Assembly: GCA_035517775.1 (NCBI GenBank)
Contig: DATIYF010000040.1
Span: forward strand, 1-48,047
Reading direction: 5' to 3'
Origin: DATIYF01 sp035517775
GTDB taxonomy: Bacteria; Acidobacteriota; Terriglobia; Terriglobales; Acidobacteriaceae
Length of the DNA stretch: 48,047 bases
Shown: one piece after another, positions 34,670 through 43,385 of the stretch
How positions within the stretch are numbered: the stretch's first letter is position 1
Layout of the letters: every line of letters starts with the position of its first letter
Translations under genes and position numbers: made by a program
Notes under the pieces: model-generated
What the model was told of the DNA's origin: nothing
The model's database searches: none
What the model saw: only the letters and a program-made list of their open reading frames with translations

Positions 34670-34948
34670 ACTCGTTCCTCCGCGCAAGATTCGAAGCCCA
34701 GCCCCGTGCAGGGATCGGCCGGTTTGACGGTTCCCGGCAGGAAACGACACTCGGCGGTTCTCGGACAACGCCCATCTGCTCCGGGGGCGTCTTCCCGCGG
34801 CCTGAGCCTGTCCTTCGCCAGGCCCCGCATTTTGATTTTCATCTTATTTTCACACAAGCCTCGCCTCGTACCGGCGCCAACCGCCATCCAAGCCCTAGCT
34901 TTTCTTCCTCAAAAACCACCCAGTGCGCTGTATCGAAGGAGCATAACC

Positions 34949-35285
34949 ATGCGATTTGCGGCAATTGTCATCTTGAGTGGTCTGACGCTGGGCAGCCTGG
35001 TACGGCATCCGAATTCCGTTCATTGTGATTTCGCCATTCGCTAAGCCGCATTACGTGGCCCACTCCAACAGCGATCACACAGCCATCCTGGCTTTCATCG
35101 AGCAGCGATTTCTGAAGCCTGCGGGGGGGCCGCACCTCCATCTGACCGCCAGAGACCAGCATGCGCAGTTTTTCTCCAGCATGTTTGACTTCACCCACTC
35201 GCCATCGCTGAATACGACGTTGATCCAGGCCTCGGCGCCCGCTACCGACTGCACTCCGAGCGGCTCAGGAACAGGGTTGCCTTAA
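34949..35285 (+). pseudogene. Decayed phosphoesterase (phospholipase C/acid phosphatase-like) gene
   Basis: GAAGGAG is followed by ATG 34949 and a signal-peptide-like start (MRFAAIVILSGLTLGSL), but that frame stops at 35044 after 31 codons. From 35001 another frame reads YGIRIPFIVISPFAKPHYV and continues 'HSNSDHTAILAFIEQRFL', the conserved C-terminal part of PF04185 phosphoesterases, to a stop at 35285. The signal sequence and the C-terminal remnant are thus joined out of frame, with the several hundred residues that normally carry the active site missing. The simplest reading is an internal deletion that also shifted the frame. Translation of the 31-residue peptide alone is possible but probably meaningless. 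Confidence 0.7.
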
Positions 35286-35319
35286 CCGCGGGGCGGCAAG
35301 AATTGGTTCCCAAGAAAAA

Positions 35320-35349
35320 ACCCGGGCCTTCGCGGCCCGGGTGAATTTT
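35320..35349. terminator. Bidirectional rho-independent terminator after rng
   Basis: ACCCGGGCC (35320-35328), loop TTCGC and GGCCCGGGT (35334-35342) form a perfect 9-base stem. A T run follows on the + strand (TTTTTTT, 35345-35351) and an A run precedes (35315-35320), so it can work in both directions. It ends rng on the - strand. Confidence 0.88.
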
Positions 35350-35368
35350 TTTGCCGACTGAGGATCGA

Positions 35369-38011
35369 TTAGTTGATATCGAACTGCTCCTGGTGCAGGG
35401 CCGGATCGCTTTTCACGATCACGGTCTTTTTGGTCAGCTCTTCGAGTTCGTTCAAGGCTTTGCCGTTGTTAGTCTTGAGCGCTTTGGCCACCTCGGGATT
35501 CACCCGCAGCATCACGTCGGCGTGCTCCAGATGCTTGGCGATTTTGCGCATCTCCAGGTAAATCTCGTTGCACACCGTCTGCACCGATTTCACAAAGCCG
35601 GTGGCCTGGCAATAGGGGCAGGGCGCGCCGATGGTGCGCTCGAGCGATTGTTTCACCCGCTTGCGGGTAATGGCGACCAGGCCGAAATCGTTGAACTGCA
35701 GCGCTTTTGAGGGCGCGCGGTCACTGCGCAGCGCCTCTTCCAGCGCCTGCATCACCTTCTGCCGGTTGCGGCGTTCATCCATGTCAATGAAATCAATCAC
35801 GATGATACCGCCCAAATCGCGCAGCCGAACCTGCCGCACGATTTCTTTGATCGCATCCACGTTGGTCTTGACGATCGTGTCTTCCAGGCGGGCCGTTTTG
35901 CCCACGTACTTGCCGGTGTTGACGTCAATCGCCACCAGCGCCTCGGTCTGGTTGATGACGATATAGCCGCCGCTTTTGAGCCAGACCTTCGACTTCAGCG
36001 CCTTGTTGATCTCTTCGGTCAGGCCGAATTGGTCGTACAGCGGGGTCTCCTTGGTGTAGAGCTTGACCCGCTTGACCAGCGCCGGCTGAAAGCGGTTGGC
36101 GAAGCGCAGAATGCGCTCGTATTCTTCGTCGCTATCCACCCAGATGGCGGTGAAATCGGAAGTCACCTGGTCGCGCAGCACCCGCTCCACCACGTTCAGG
36201 TCGTGATAGATGAGCGCCGGCGACTTGCCGTTTTCCGCGCGGTTCTTGATCTCGGCCCACAGGCCCTTGAGAAAGCGGATATCGGCGCGCAGCTCGTCTT
36301 CCGAAGCGCCCTGCGCCGCGGTGCGCACAATGAAGCCGCCGTGGCCGTTCTCGCGCTCGCTCAGAATGATGCGCTTCAGCCGTGACCGCTCTTCCTCGGA
36401 AGAAATCTTGCGCGAGACCCCGGTGTGGTTCACCGTCGGCATGTACACCAGAAAGCGGCCCGGCAGGGCGATGTGACTGGTGATGCGGGCGCCCTTCTTG
36501 CCGATGGGCTCCTTGGCAATCTGCACCAGAATTTCCTGGCCTTCTTTGAGCAGGTCGCCGATCTGCGGCACCTGCTGGTTCTCCCGGCGGCGGAAGCGGC
36601 GCCCGCCGCGGCGTCCACGGAAGCCTCCGCGCCGGTCGTAGCCCGGGCGCTGCGCGCGCTGGGTGTAGCCCGCGGTTTCGGCCGGAACCCGAACTTCAGC
36701 GCGTGCCTCCACCGAGCCGTTGCCGCGAGCTTCGGCGTCGAGCAAAGCTTCCGCCTCGGCCTGCGCTTCTTCCAGCGCAGCTTCCTCTTCCTCGGCCTCT
36801 TCTTCCTCGGCCTCGGCCACCGCGGCCACGGCATCGTTCAACTCCGCACCCTCGGCGGCGTCATCGGCGACCGCGGAGCTCAAGGGTTCGCTCGCAGCCG
36901 CAATTTCACGCGCCGCGGTTTCCCCATGGCCCTCCGCGGCGTGGGTTTCTTCTTCCAGTTCGTCGAAGGCGTCGTCTTCTTCCAGTTCTTCCACGTAAGA
37001 ATCCAGGTCCGCTTCCTCTTCCTCGATTTCTTCTTCTTCCATCGTCCGCGCGGCAAGGTGGGGCGCAACCTCCTGCGGAGTTTCCTCTGCCCCGCTCCGC
37101 GCCGGTTCACGCGGCTCATCCTCCCCAATCTCTTCTTCGGCGCGCTCTTCTTCCGCCTTCTCTGCGCTGAAGGCAGCGGCTTCAGGCTCGGGTTCATGCT
37201 GCTCCTCCGCCCGCCCCCTTCCGAATGCCGGCAATTCCGGCTCGTCCCCGGCCGATTCGGTAAACAGAGGCTCATCCTCGGGAAAAGCCCGCGCCACGGG
37301 AATTTCAGAATCCCGCGACTCCGGTCCTGCCGAAGCCCGCTCCGCCGGCGCCTGGCTCTGCGCTTTACGGTACTTGGAAATGGACTCGCCCGGCAGAAGG
37401 ATGGGCTGGTAGCCCGGCGGCGGGCCGTAGTCAGCGCGCTCCTGCCGCTCCGGGCGCGAGGGCTCACGCGCGGTCTCCTGGCCAGGGCGGGCAAAACGAG
37501 AGTCCGGCGTGCGCTCGCCACGGCCTCCCCGGCCACGGCGCCGGCGCCCGCGCCAGCCGCGCCCTTCCCTGCCCTCGCCCCCGCCTTCGCGGCTGCGAGG
37601 CTCACGGTTTTCGCTTTCCCTGCCGCCGCTGGCGGCGGCCGCTTCAAATGCATTCGCCTCGGCGGCGCTTTCGCTTGCTCCCGCGGCCGGACCAGCCAGA
37701 GTTGGCGCCGCAGCTTGCGGCGCGGCCATCGGCTCCGGCGCCGAGCGGCCGAGCGGCACATCTTCCAGATCGTCGGAATCTTCCAGCTCCATGAAATCGG
37801 AGACGTAGAGGAAAGCGTCGCGCTCCAGGCCAATATCCACAAAGGCCGACTGCATACCGGGCAGCACGCGGGTGACGCGGCCCTTGTAGATGGATCCCGC
37901 CAGGGTGTATTCGTTTTCGCGTTCCAGGTAGATTTCAGCCAGTTGATCGTCTTCCACCAGTCCCACTCTGGTTTCGTGAGGGGTGGAGGACACAAACAGT
38001 TCTTTTGTCAT
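35369..38011 (-). CDS. rng: Ribonuclease G/E family endoribonuclease with a large charged insertion
   Basis: The product is 880 residues against about 490 for a typical RNase G. The N-terminus has the family start and the S1 domain beginning ('GSIYKGRVTRVLPGMQSAF', 'VDIGLERDAFLYVSDF'). From about residue 85 to 475 an insertion of low complexity interrupts it: Glu/Ala-rich acidic runs and two Arg/Gly-rich patches ('GRGWRGRRRRGRGGRGE', 'GGFRGRRGGRRFRRRE'). The family body then resumes: 'GQEILVQIAKEPIGKKGARI', 'GGIIVIDFIDMDERRNRQKV' with catalytic Asp residues, and 'CPYCQATG', matching the zinc-link region. The enzyme cuts single-stranded RNA during mRNA decay and rRNA maturation. It follows rodA after 387 bases, and a terminator follows it. 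The gene in this position next to mre genes is common. Confidence 0.9.
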   Translation of the reverse strand: MTKELFVSSTPHETRVGLVEDDQLAEIYLERENEYTLAGSIYKGRVTRVLPGMQSAFVDIGLERDAFLYVSDFMELEDSDDLEDVPLGRSAPEPMAAPQAAAPTLAGPAAGASESAAEANAFEAAAASGGRESENREPRSREGGGEGREGRGWRGRRRRGRGGRGERTPDSRFARPGQETAREPSRPERQERADYGPPPGYQPILLPGESISKYRKAQSQAPAERASAGPESRDSEIPVARAFPEDEPLFTESAGDEPELPAFGRGRAEEQHEPEPEAAAFSAEKAEEERAEEEIGEDEPREPARSGAEETPQEVAPHLAARTMEEEEIEEEEADLDSYVEELEEDDAFDELEEETHAAEGHGETAAREIAAASEPLSSAVADDAAEGAELNDAVAAVAEAEEEEAEEEEAALEEAQAEAEALLDAEARGNGSVEARAEVRVPAETAGYTQRAQRPGYDRRGGFRGRRGGRRFRRRENQQVPQIGDLLKEGQEILVQIAKEPIGKKGARITSHIALPGRFLVYMPTVNHTGVSRKISSEEERSRLKRIILSERENGHGGFIVRTAAQGASEDELRADIRFLKGLWAEIKNRAENGKSPALIYHDLNVVERVLRDQVTSDFTAIWVDSDEEYERILRFANRFQPALVKRVKLYTKETPLYDQFGLTEEINKALKSKVWLKSGGYIVINQTEALVAIDVNTGKYVGKTARLEDTIVKTNVDAIKEIVRQVRLRDLGGIIVIDFIDMDERRNRQKVMQALEEALRSDRAPSKALQFNDFGLVAITRKRVKQSLERTIGAPCPYCQATGFVKSVQTVCNEIYLEMRKIAKHLEHADVMLRVNPEVAKALKTNNGKALNELEELTKKTVIVKSDPALHQEQFDIN

Positions 38012-38398
38012 TGAGGCTCCGGGCCCGGGCCGTCAGTCGGCCCCAGGCTTCACCGGCACGGAGACACAGCCAGGCAGGGAGGATGAAGCGTCGCGATGAT
38101 TTTCCCTTGCAAGGGAACAGGGATAGAGCCGCGGTTGGTTCGCCGTGGCCGCACCCGTTGTACCAGCTTGAGAATGTTTTGCACTTATCGCATCTGCGCC
38201 GTGCGCCAGGTCTGTGACCGCTCTCTCAGCTCACTGAGGGGGCCGTTACCCGCCTGGCAGCGCCTTCGCTTCAATCCTGCCCCGGCCTCGCGCTGCGATC
38301 CAGCCGGTAATTTGCCCTCTTCACGCGAGGGCGAACGTAATCTTTTCCACCGCGCATGGCGGGCGCGGCTACTGTCTCCCTGCCTTCTTCCCTCTGTC
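38012..38398. other. Intergenic region between rodA and rng
   Basis: These 387 bases contain no convincing gene. A short hairpin (GCCCTC and GAGGGC around 38312-38330) is visible but lacks a T run. rng probably has its own promoter here; no clear -35/-10 pair was found. Confidence 0.4.
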
Positions 38399-39484
38399 TC
38401 AGTTCACAAAGCGTCGCATACGGACATTCATCACAATGCCCAGCGCCAAAAACATGAACAGAACGGAAGATCCGCCATAACTCATCAGCGGCAGGGGAAT
38501 TCCCGTGACCGGCATCAAGCCGACCACCATGCCGACGTTGACCAGGATATGGAAGCTAAGCACCGCTACCACACCCATCACCACGAACGTGCCGGCGCGG
38601 TCGGGCGCCGTTTGCGCGTTCTGGATCAAACGCATCAGCACAATAAAGTATAGCAGCAGAACCCCCAGTGCGCCGACAAAACCGTGCGCCTCCGAGAACG
38701 CCGCGAAAATGAAGTCGGTCTGGGGCACGGGCAGAAAGGCCAGCGTGGTCTGCGAGGGTGCGTCGCTGCCCCAGATGCCGCCCGATCCCACCGCAATGAG
38801 GGATTGATTTACCTGGTACCCCGAGCCCTGGCTGTCCGCCTCCGGATGCATGAAGCTGGTCAGCCGGTCGCGCTGGTAAGGCTTTAACACATGCCAGGCA
38901 ACCGGCAACAACAAAGCCCCCGCCACAATCACGATCGCCGCCTGCTTGAAACGCAATCCTCCCAGGAACAATCCCATCACCGCGATCGGCAGATAGGTCA
39001 GGGCCGTGCCCAGGTCGGGCTGGCGCAGCACCATCAGCATGGGAATGCCCACGATGGCGCCCGCCTTCATGAAGTCTGACCAGGAAAGCTCGCGCTGGCT
39101 CAGGTCAGCGAAATATTTGGCCACGGCCAATATCAGGATCAGCTTCACCCACTCCGAAGGCTGGAAGTGGGCTCCGCCCGGCAGCTTCACCCAGCGCCGC
39201 GCGCCCAGATACTTCTGCCCGAACAGCAGCACCATCATCAGCGAGGCCAGCGAGGCAATATACATCCAGTGCACCTGCTCCAGCAGCGCGGTGTAGTTGA
39301 TGAAGCTCATCAAAAACATGCAAACCAGCCCGGCCGCGATCCAGTAAATCTGCTTGACGTGCGCCCCGGCAAACTTGGTGTGCGCGGTGGCGCTGCGAAT
39401 CTCCATCACTCCCAGTCCGCAGATGATGAGCACGAACAGCAGCAGCACCCAGTCGAAATCACGGAATGAGACGTAGCGTGACAT
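38399..39484 (-). CDS. rodA: Rod shape-determining peptidoglycan glycosyltransferase RodA
   Basis: This 361-residue protein of the FtsW/RodA/SpoVE (SEDS) family has about ten membrane helices. Family landmarks are 'YLGARRWVKLPGGAHFQPSE', 'LRQPDLGTALTYLPIAV', 'PYQRDRLTSFMHPEAD', 'GYQVNQSLIAVGSGG', 'LPVPQTDFIFAAFSEAHGF' and 'GIPLPLMSYGGSSVL'. RodA polymerises glycan strands for the elongasome together with PBP2. The ATG follows mrdA by 10 bases, and its ribosome-binding site (TAGGGG) overlaps the mrdA stop, so the two are translated together. The C-terminus is short and cytoplasmic. Confidence 0.95.
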   Translation of the reverse strand: MSRYVSFRDFDWVLLLFVLIICGLGVMEIRSATAHTKFAGAHVKQIYWIAAGLVCMFLMSFINYTALLEQVHWMYIASLASLMMVLLFGQKYLGARRWVKLPGGAHFQPSEWVKLILILAVAKYFADLSQRELSWSDFMKAGAIVGIPMLMVLRQPDLGTALTYLPIAVMGLFLGGLRFKQAAIVIVAGALLLPVAWHVLKPYQRDRLTSFMHPEADSQGSGYQVNQSLIAVGSGGIWGSDAPSQTTLAFLPVPQTDFIFAAFSEAHGFVGALGVLLLYFIVLMRLIQNAQTAPDRAGTFVVMGVVAVLSFHILVNVGMVVGLMPVTGIPLPLMSYGGSSVLFMFLALGIVMNVRMRRFVN

Positions 39485-39494
39485 GGTTCAGCCC

Positions 39495-41441
39495 CTACTC
39501 CACTCCCGGCGCGGCCTCGGCCAGCGGCGCATGATGCCGGGCCAGGTCGAGCGCGAAATGAGCCGCATGCAGCCGGGAGCCGCCCTCATCGGGATCGTCC
39601 CACAGCGCGCCTACATCCACCTTGTCTGTGCTGGCCATTTTGGGGGGCTGACGCCGCTGTTTCTCCACGTAAGCTTTAATCACCTGCGTGGCCAGGCGCG
39701 CCGCCAGCTTGCCATGCTCGCCGCCCTGAAAGAGCACCGTGACTACAACATCCGGATCGCGCCGCGGGGTAAACCCCACGAACCATCCGTTCTGCGCCAG
39801 CGATTCGTTGCTTTCGTGCTTGGCGCGCAATGCCAGCGAAGCCACCTGCGCCGAGCCGGTCTTGCCGGCAATATCAATGCCCGGTATGTGGGCTGAAGGC
39901 GCCGTGCCCTCGGGCAGCAGTACCCGGCCCATGGCGTCGGTAATGACGTCCCATCCCGCCTGGTCAATGGGAATAGTCTTCACTTCGTTATAATGCGCCA
40001 CCGGCAGAAAGTCCTTGGGCAGCACCGTGGGATTGACCACGTGCGGCACCACCATGCGGCCATCCATGGCAATGGCGGCAATGGCGCGCGTTAGCTGCAT
40101 CGGCGTCACCGTCACCGCGCCCTGCCCAATGGCCACCGAAATGGTCTCTCCGGCAAACCATTTCTGCTTGAAGTTGCGGATCTTCCACTCTTCGGAGGGC
40201 ATGACGCCGGTGGCTTCATCCGGAAGGTCAATTCCGGTTTTCTGTCCCAGGCCGAGGGCCTCGGCGTACTTGGCGATGCGGTCGATTCCCAGTTTCTCGC
40301 CCAGCGTGTAAAAGTAAACGTCGCAGGATTGATAAATCGCCTTGCTCAGATCAACCTCGCCGTGCCCGCTCTTCACCCAGCAGCCGAACCGCCGGCCGTA
40401 AAACACGGCGCTGCCGCTGCAGTGCACGATCAGGTTCTGCGCGATGCCTTCCTGCCATCCTGCGACCGCTTCGATGATCTTGAAGGTCGAGCCCGGCGCC
40501 AGCTGCGCCTGGATGGCGCGATTCAGCAGCGGATGGTCGGGGTCGTTGACCAGCTTGCTCCACTCGTCGCGCGAAATGCGCACCGCGAACTGGTTGGGAT
40601 CGAAGGTTGGCCGGCTGACCATGGCCAGAATCTCGCCCGTGTGCGGGTTCATGGCTACCACCGCGCCCCGCCTGTCGCCCAGCGCCTCTTCGGCGGCTAT
40701 CTGCAGGTCAATATCAATCGTCAGCTTCAGCGGCTTGCCCGGCGTGGCCGGTTTTTCCCCCAACTCCCCCATTTCTTTGCCGTGGCTGTTGACCACCACT
40801 TGCCGCGAGCCGTTCTGCCCCATCAGCACCTGGTTGTACTCCAGCTCCACCCCTGATTTCCCCACGATATCGCCCGGGTTGTAGAACTCCCAGCGGGTCT
40901 GGTTCAGCATCTGCTCGCTGACCTCGCCCACGTACCCGATCACATGCGCCATGAAGCCCTTGCGCGGATACAGCCGCCGGTGCGACATGATGGTGTCAAG
41001 CTCGGGCAGTTCGTTGCGGTGGGCCTCGATGAATGCCAGCTCGTCGGGGGTAATGTCATCCTTCAGGTAGATCGGCTCATATTGCGGCATGCTGGCGAAC
41101 TTGCGAATCTGGTCGCGCACGTCCGCCGGGTCCATGTGCAGGCCCTCGGCTATCGAATCGGCGTCGGCCATCAGGTCGCGCGAGGAATCCCGCATCAGCA
41201 TGGCGGTGAAGGAGGGATAGTTGTCCACGATGGTCCGGCCTTCGCGGTCCAGAATCTTGCCTCTCGGGGCCAGAATCGGCACATCGCGAATGCGGTTCTT
41301 TTCCGCCAGATTCGAGTAGAAGTCGTTCTGCGTAACCTGCAGCCGCCACAGGCCATAGGTGAGGACGAGGAAGATGATCAGAATGACGTACTGCGTCGCC
41401 GTCAGCCGGATTTCCGATACTTTTTCGTCGTGGCCGGGCAT
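39495..41441 (-). CDS. mrdA: Penicillin-binding protein 2 (elongasome transpeptidase)
   Basis: This 648-residue class B PBP has an N-terminal membrane anchor (YVILIIFLVLTYGLWRLQV), a dimerisation domain starting at 'ILAPRGKILDREGRTIVDNY', and a transpeptidase domain. Active-site motifs are S-T-F-K (Ser about 318), S-C-D (about 372) and K-T-G (about 527). S-x-D in place of S-x-N is usual for PBP2 proteins. It cross-links peptidoglycan during rod elongation with RodA and the MreBCD scaffold. The C-terminal tail (about 50 residues) beyond the transpeptidase domain is not recognised. It lies 129 bases after mreD and 10 bases before rodA. Confidence 0.95.
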   Translation of the reverse strand: MPGHDEKVSEIRLTATQYVILIIFLVLTYGLWRLQVTQNDFYSNLAEKNRIRDVPILAPRGKILDREGRTIVDNYPSFTAMLMRDSSRDLMADADSIAEGLHMDPADVRDQIRKFASMPQYEPIYLKDDITPDELAFIEAHRNELPELDTIMSHRRLYPRKGFMAHVIGYVGEVSEQMLNQTRWEFYNPGDIVGKSGVELEYNQVLMGQNGSRQVVVNSHGKEMGELGEKPATPGKPLKLTIDIDLQIAAEEALGDRRGAVVAMNPHTGEILAMVSRPTFDPNQFAVRISRDEWSKLVNDPDHPLLNRAIQAQLAPGSTFKIIEAVAGWQEGIAQNLIVHCSGSAVFYGRRFGCWVKSGHGEVDLSKAIYQSCDVYFYTLGEKLGIDRIAKYAEALGLGQKTGIDLPDEATGVMPSEEWKIRNFKQKWFAGETISVAIGQGAVTVTPMQLTRAIAAIAMDGRMVVPHVVNPTVLPKDFLPVAHYNEVKTIPIDQAGWDVITDAMGRVLLPEGTAPSAHIPGIDIAGKTGSAQVASLALRAKHESNESLAQNGWFVGFTPRRDPDVVVTVLFQGGEHGKLAARLATQVIKAYVEKQRRQPPKMASTDKVDVGALWDDPDEGGSRLHAAHFALDLARHHAPLAEAAPGVE

Positions 41442-41570
41442 GCTACAGGGATTGCTGGTCCGTATCCGTCGGTCAGGTTGACGCGGTTAACTTGATTGTA
41501 ACGCCTGGACCGGGAAACACCATTGTCCTGAAGGGTGACGGATGGCCAGCTACGGTTGGGGGCAGCATTT

Positions 41571-42089
41571 CTACGCCCTCTGCTTGAAGCGGTCGAGCAG
41601 GAAGAACAATGGCACCGCCAGGGCAGCATTGGCGAAGGCCGACCCCAGCTCGTGCGGCCAACTCCAGGCCAGCTTCTGCCCCACCAGCCCCTGGGCCACG
41701 GTGAAATACACCACCTCATGCACCACGTAGAAGAACAACGTAACCAGGAAGCGGGCGCCCGGGTTCTCCACATCCAGCTTCACCCCGAGAGAAGAAGCGC
41801 CATATCCCACCACCGTCTTGGCGATGCCATATAAGCCCAGGGGCCGGTGGGTCAGGGCGTCCTGCGCCAGGCCGATTGCGGCTCCGGTCAGTAGTCCGGC
41901 CACCGGGCTGCGCCGTGCCACGGCAAAGAAAATCGTCACCAGCAGAGGCAGATCAAAAATGGAGAAGAAGTGCAGCCGGGCCGGCAGAAATGCCTGCAGG
42001 AAGATCGCAACCAAAGGCACCAGGATCGCAACCGGCAGACTGAACCGGTAAACCTCCACCTGTTCGCCGGAAGTGTAGGAGATGGGCAC
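41571..42089 (-). CDS. mreD: Rod shape-determining protein MreD
   Basis: This 172-residue membrane protein has about five helices and the MreD-like segments 'ARRSPVAGLLTGAAIGLAQD' and 'HRPLGLYGIAKTVVGYGASS'. MreD is a membrane partner of MreC and RodA in the elongasome. It starts with GTG at 42089, one base after the mreC stop, so it is coupled to mreC. The low sequence conservation of MreD makes the call lean partly on position between mreC and mrdA. Confidence 0.88.
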   Translation of the reverse strand: MPISYTSGEQVEVYRFSLPVAILVPLVAIFLQAFLPARLHFFSIFDLPLLVTIFFAVARRSPVAGLLTGAAIGLAQDALTHRPLGLYGIAKTVVGYGASSLGVKLDVENPGARFLVTLFFYVVHEVVYFTVAQGLVGQKLAWSWPHELGSAFANAALAVPLFFLLDRFKQRA

Positions 42090-42090
42090 G

Positions 42091-43284
42091 CTATTGCGGC
42101 TTGGCCTCGACGGGGGTGGAGTCCGGCGGGGAGTGTTCCGGCTTGACCGTAGAGGTCACAGGCTTATCCGAAATCCTCTTTACCGCATTCGCGGAGGAGT
42201 TTTGGCTGGCTTTGGCCGCCGCCGAGCCATTCCCCGCAGGGCCGCCCGCGGGAAGTGCGCCGGCCTTCGCCCCTGCCGCCTGGGTGGCCGCTGCTTGAGC
42301 CTTGGCGGTTGCGTTGGCTTCCCCGGGCGCGGGCGCCGGCTTTTCATCCCCTGGCCCTTCGGTCACTTCGGCCGCATTGTCGGGCACGGAAGGCAGCCGC
42401 TGCGCCAGAATATCGGCGGCCCGCGTCGGCTGCGCGGTGGTGACCTCGGTGGCGGCGTGCTCTTTCTTGGTAATGACCAGCACTTCTTCCAGTTTGCTCA
42501 AATCGGCCGCCGGCCGGATGCGGATGTTCAAGAACGCGTCCGGACCGCGGGAAACGCTGGTGACCACGCCGGCCGGCAGGCCCTTGGGAAAGATCTGGTC
42601 GCCGCCGCTGGTCAGAACGGTCTCGCCCGGCAGCACTTGCTCATCCCCCAGCACTTTCTCAAGCACCACCTCGCCCGAGGGTGTGCCTCTCAGAATTCCC
42701 TGCAGCCGGGAGTTCGCCAGAATCGCCCCCACTCCGCTGCTCTGGTCGTTGATGAGCAGCACCAGAGACGTATGCGCGTCATACACCTGCCAGATCTTGC
42801 CTACCACGCCATCGGCGGTGATCACCGGCATTTCGTTCTTGATGCCGTCGTCCGAGCCTTTGTCAATATAGACGGCGCGGGAGTGTTCGCTCCCGGTCGA
42901 ACCGATCACTTGCGCCGCCACCGTCTTGGCTACGTATTGCTCCTTGAAATTCAGCAGCGCCTGCAGGCGGCGGGCCTGATTGGCGTCCTCGCTGAGGCGG
43001 ACTTGCTGCAAGCGCAGGTTCTCGATCTGATATTTCAGGTCGCGGTTCTGCTGGCGCACGCCACGCAGGTAAATGTAGTTGCTCCACAGGCTTCCGGTTG
43101 CGCTCTGCATCCGGGTAATTGCTTTTTCCAGCGGAGTCACCGCCGCCACGGCCCAGACACGGATCAAGCGGTTGGATTCCCCCGTGGGCGCGCGCCGCAC
43201 CTGAATGGCCAGCCCCAGCACCTGGGCGAACAAAACCGCCATCAGGATGCTGACATTGCGATAACGGGTGAGAAGGCTTTCCAT
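42091..43284 (-). CDS. mreC: Rod shape-determining protein MreC
   Basis: This 397-residue protein has one N-terminal membrane helix (VSILMAVLFAQVLGLAIQV), a coiled-coil segment (about residues 65-115, 'GVRQQNRDLKYQIENLRLQQ') and the MreC beta-domains ('AQVIGSTGSEHSRAVYIDKG', 'VVGKIWQVYDAHTSLVLLIN', 'GVGAILANSRLQGILRG', 'GLPAGVVTSVSRGPDAFLNI'). The last 110 residues are Ala/Pro-rich and low in complexity, an extension beyond the usual MreC core. MreC links the cytoskeleton to periplasmic peptidoglycan enzymes. It follows mreB by 101 bases. Confidence 0.93.
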   Translation of the reverse strand: MESLLTRYRNVSILMAVLFAQVLGLAIQVRRAPTGESNRLIRVWAVAAVTPLEKAITRMQSATGSLWSNYIYLRGVRQQNRDLKYQIENLRLQQVRLSEDANQARRLQALLNFKEQYVAKTVAAQVIGSTGSEHSRAVYIDKGSDDGIKNEMPVITADGVVGKIWQVYDAHTSLVLLINDQSSGVGAILANSRLQGILRGTPSGEVVLEKVLGDEQVLPGETVLTSGGDQIFPKGLPAGVVTSVSRGPDAFLNIRIRPAADLSKLEEVLVITKKEHAATEVTTAQPTRAADILAQRLPSVPDNAAEVTEGPGDEKPAPAPGEANATAKAQAAATQAAGAKAGALPAGGPAGNGSAAAKASQNSSANAVKRISDKPVTSTVKPEHSPPDSTPVEAKPQ

Positions 43285-43385
43285 GCCGGTCCTGGGCTAC
43301 GCGCTCCTGGCTGCTGCGGATGGCCAGCCCAATTCGATTGTAGGGGAGCCACGGACCAGGAGCCAAAGCTGCAAGCTAGTTCCTC

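Noticed and set aside
36425..38014. A 529-codon open frame on the + strand opposite rng
   Set aside because: It mirrors the low-complexity GC-rich insertion of rng; the product is a repetitive Arg/Phe/Leu-rich string without any family feature, while the - strand frame carries conserved RNase motifs.
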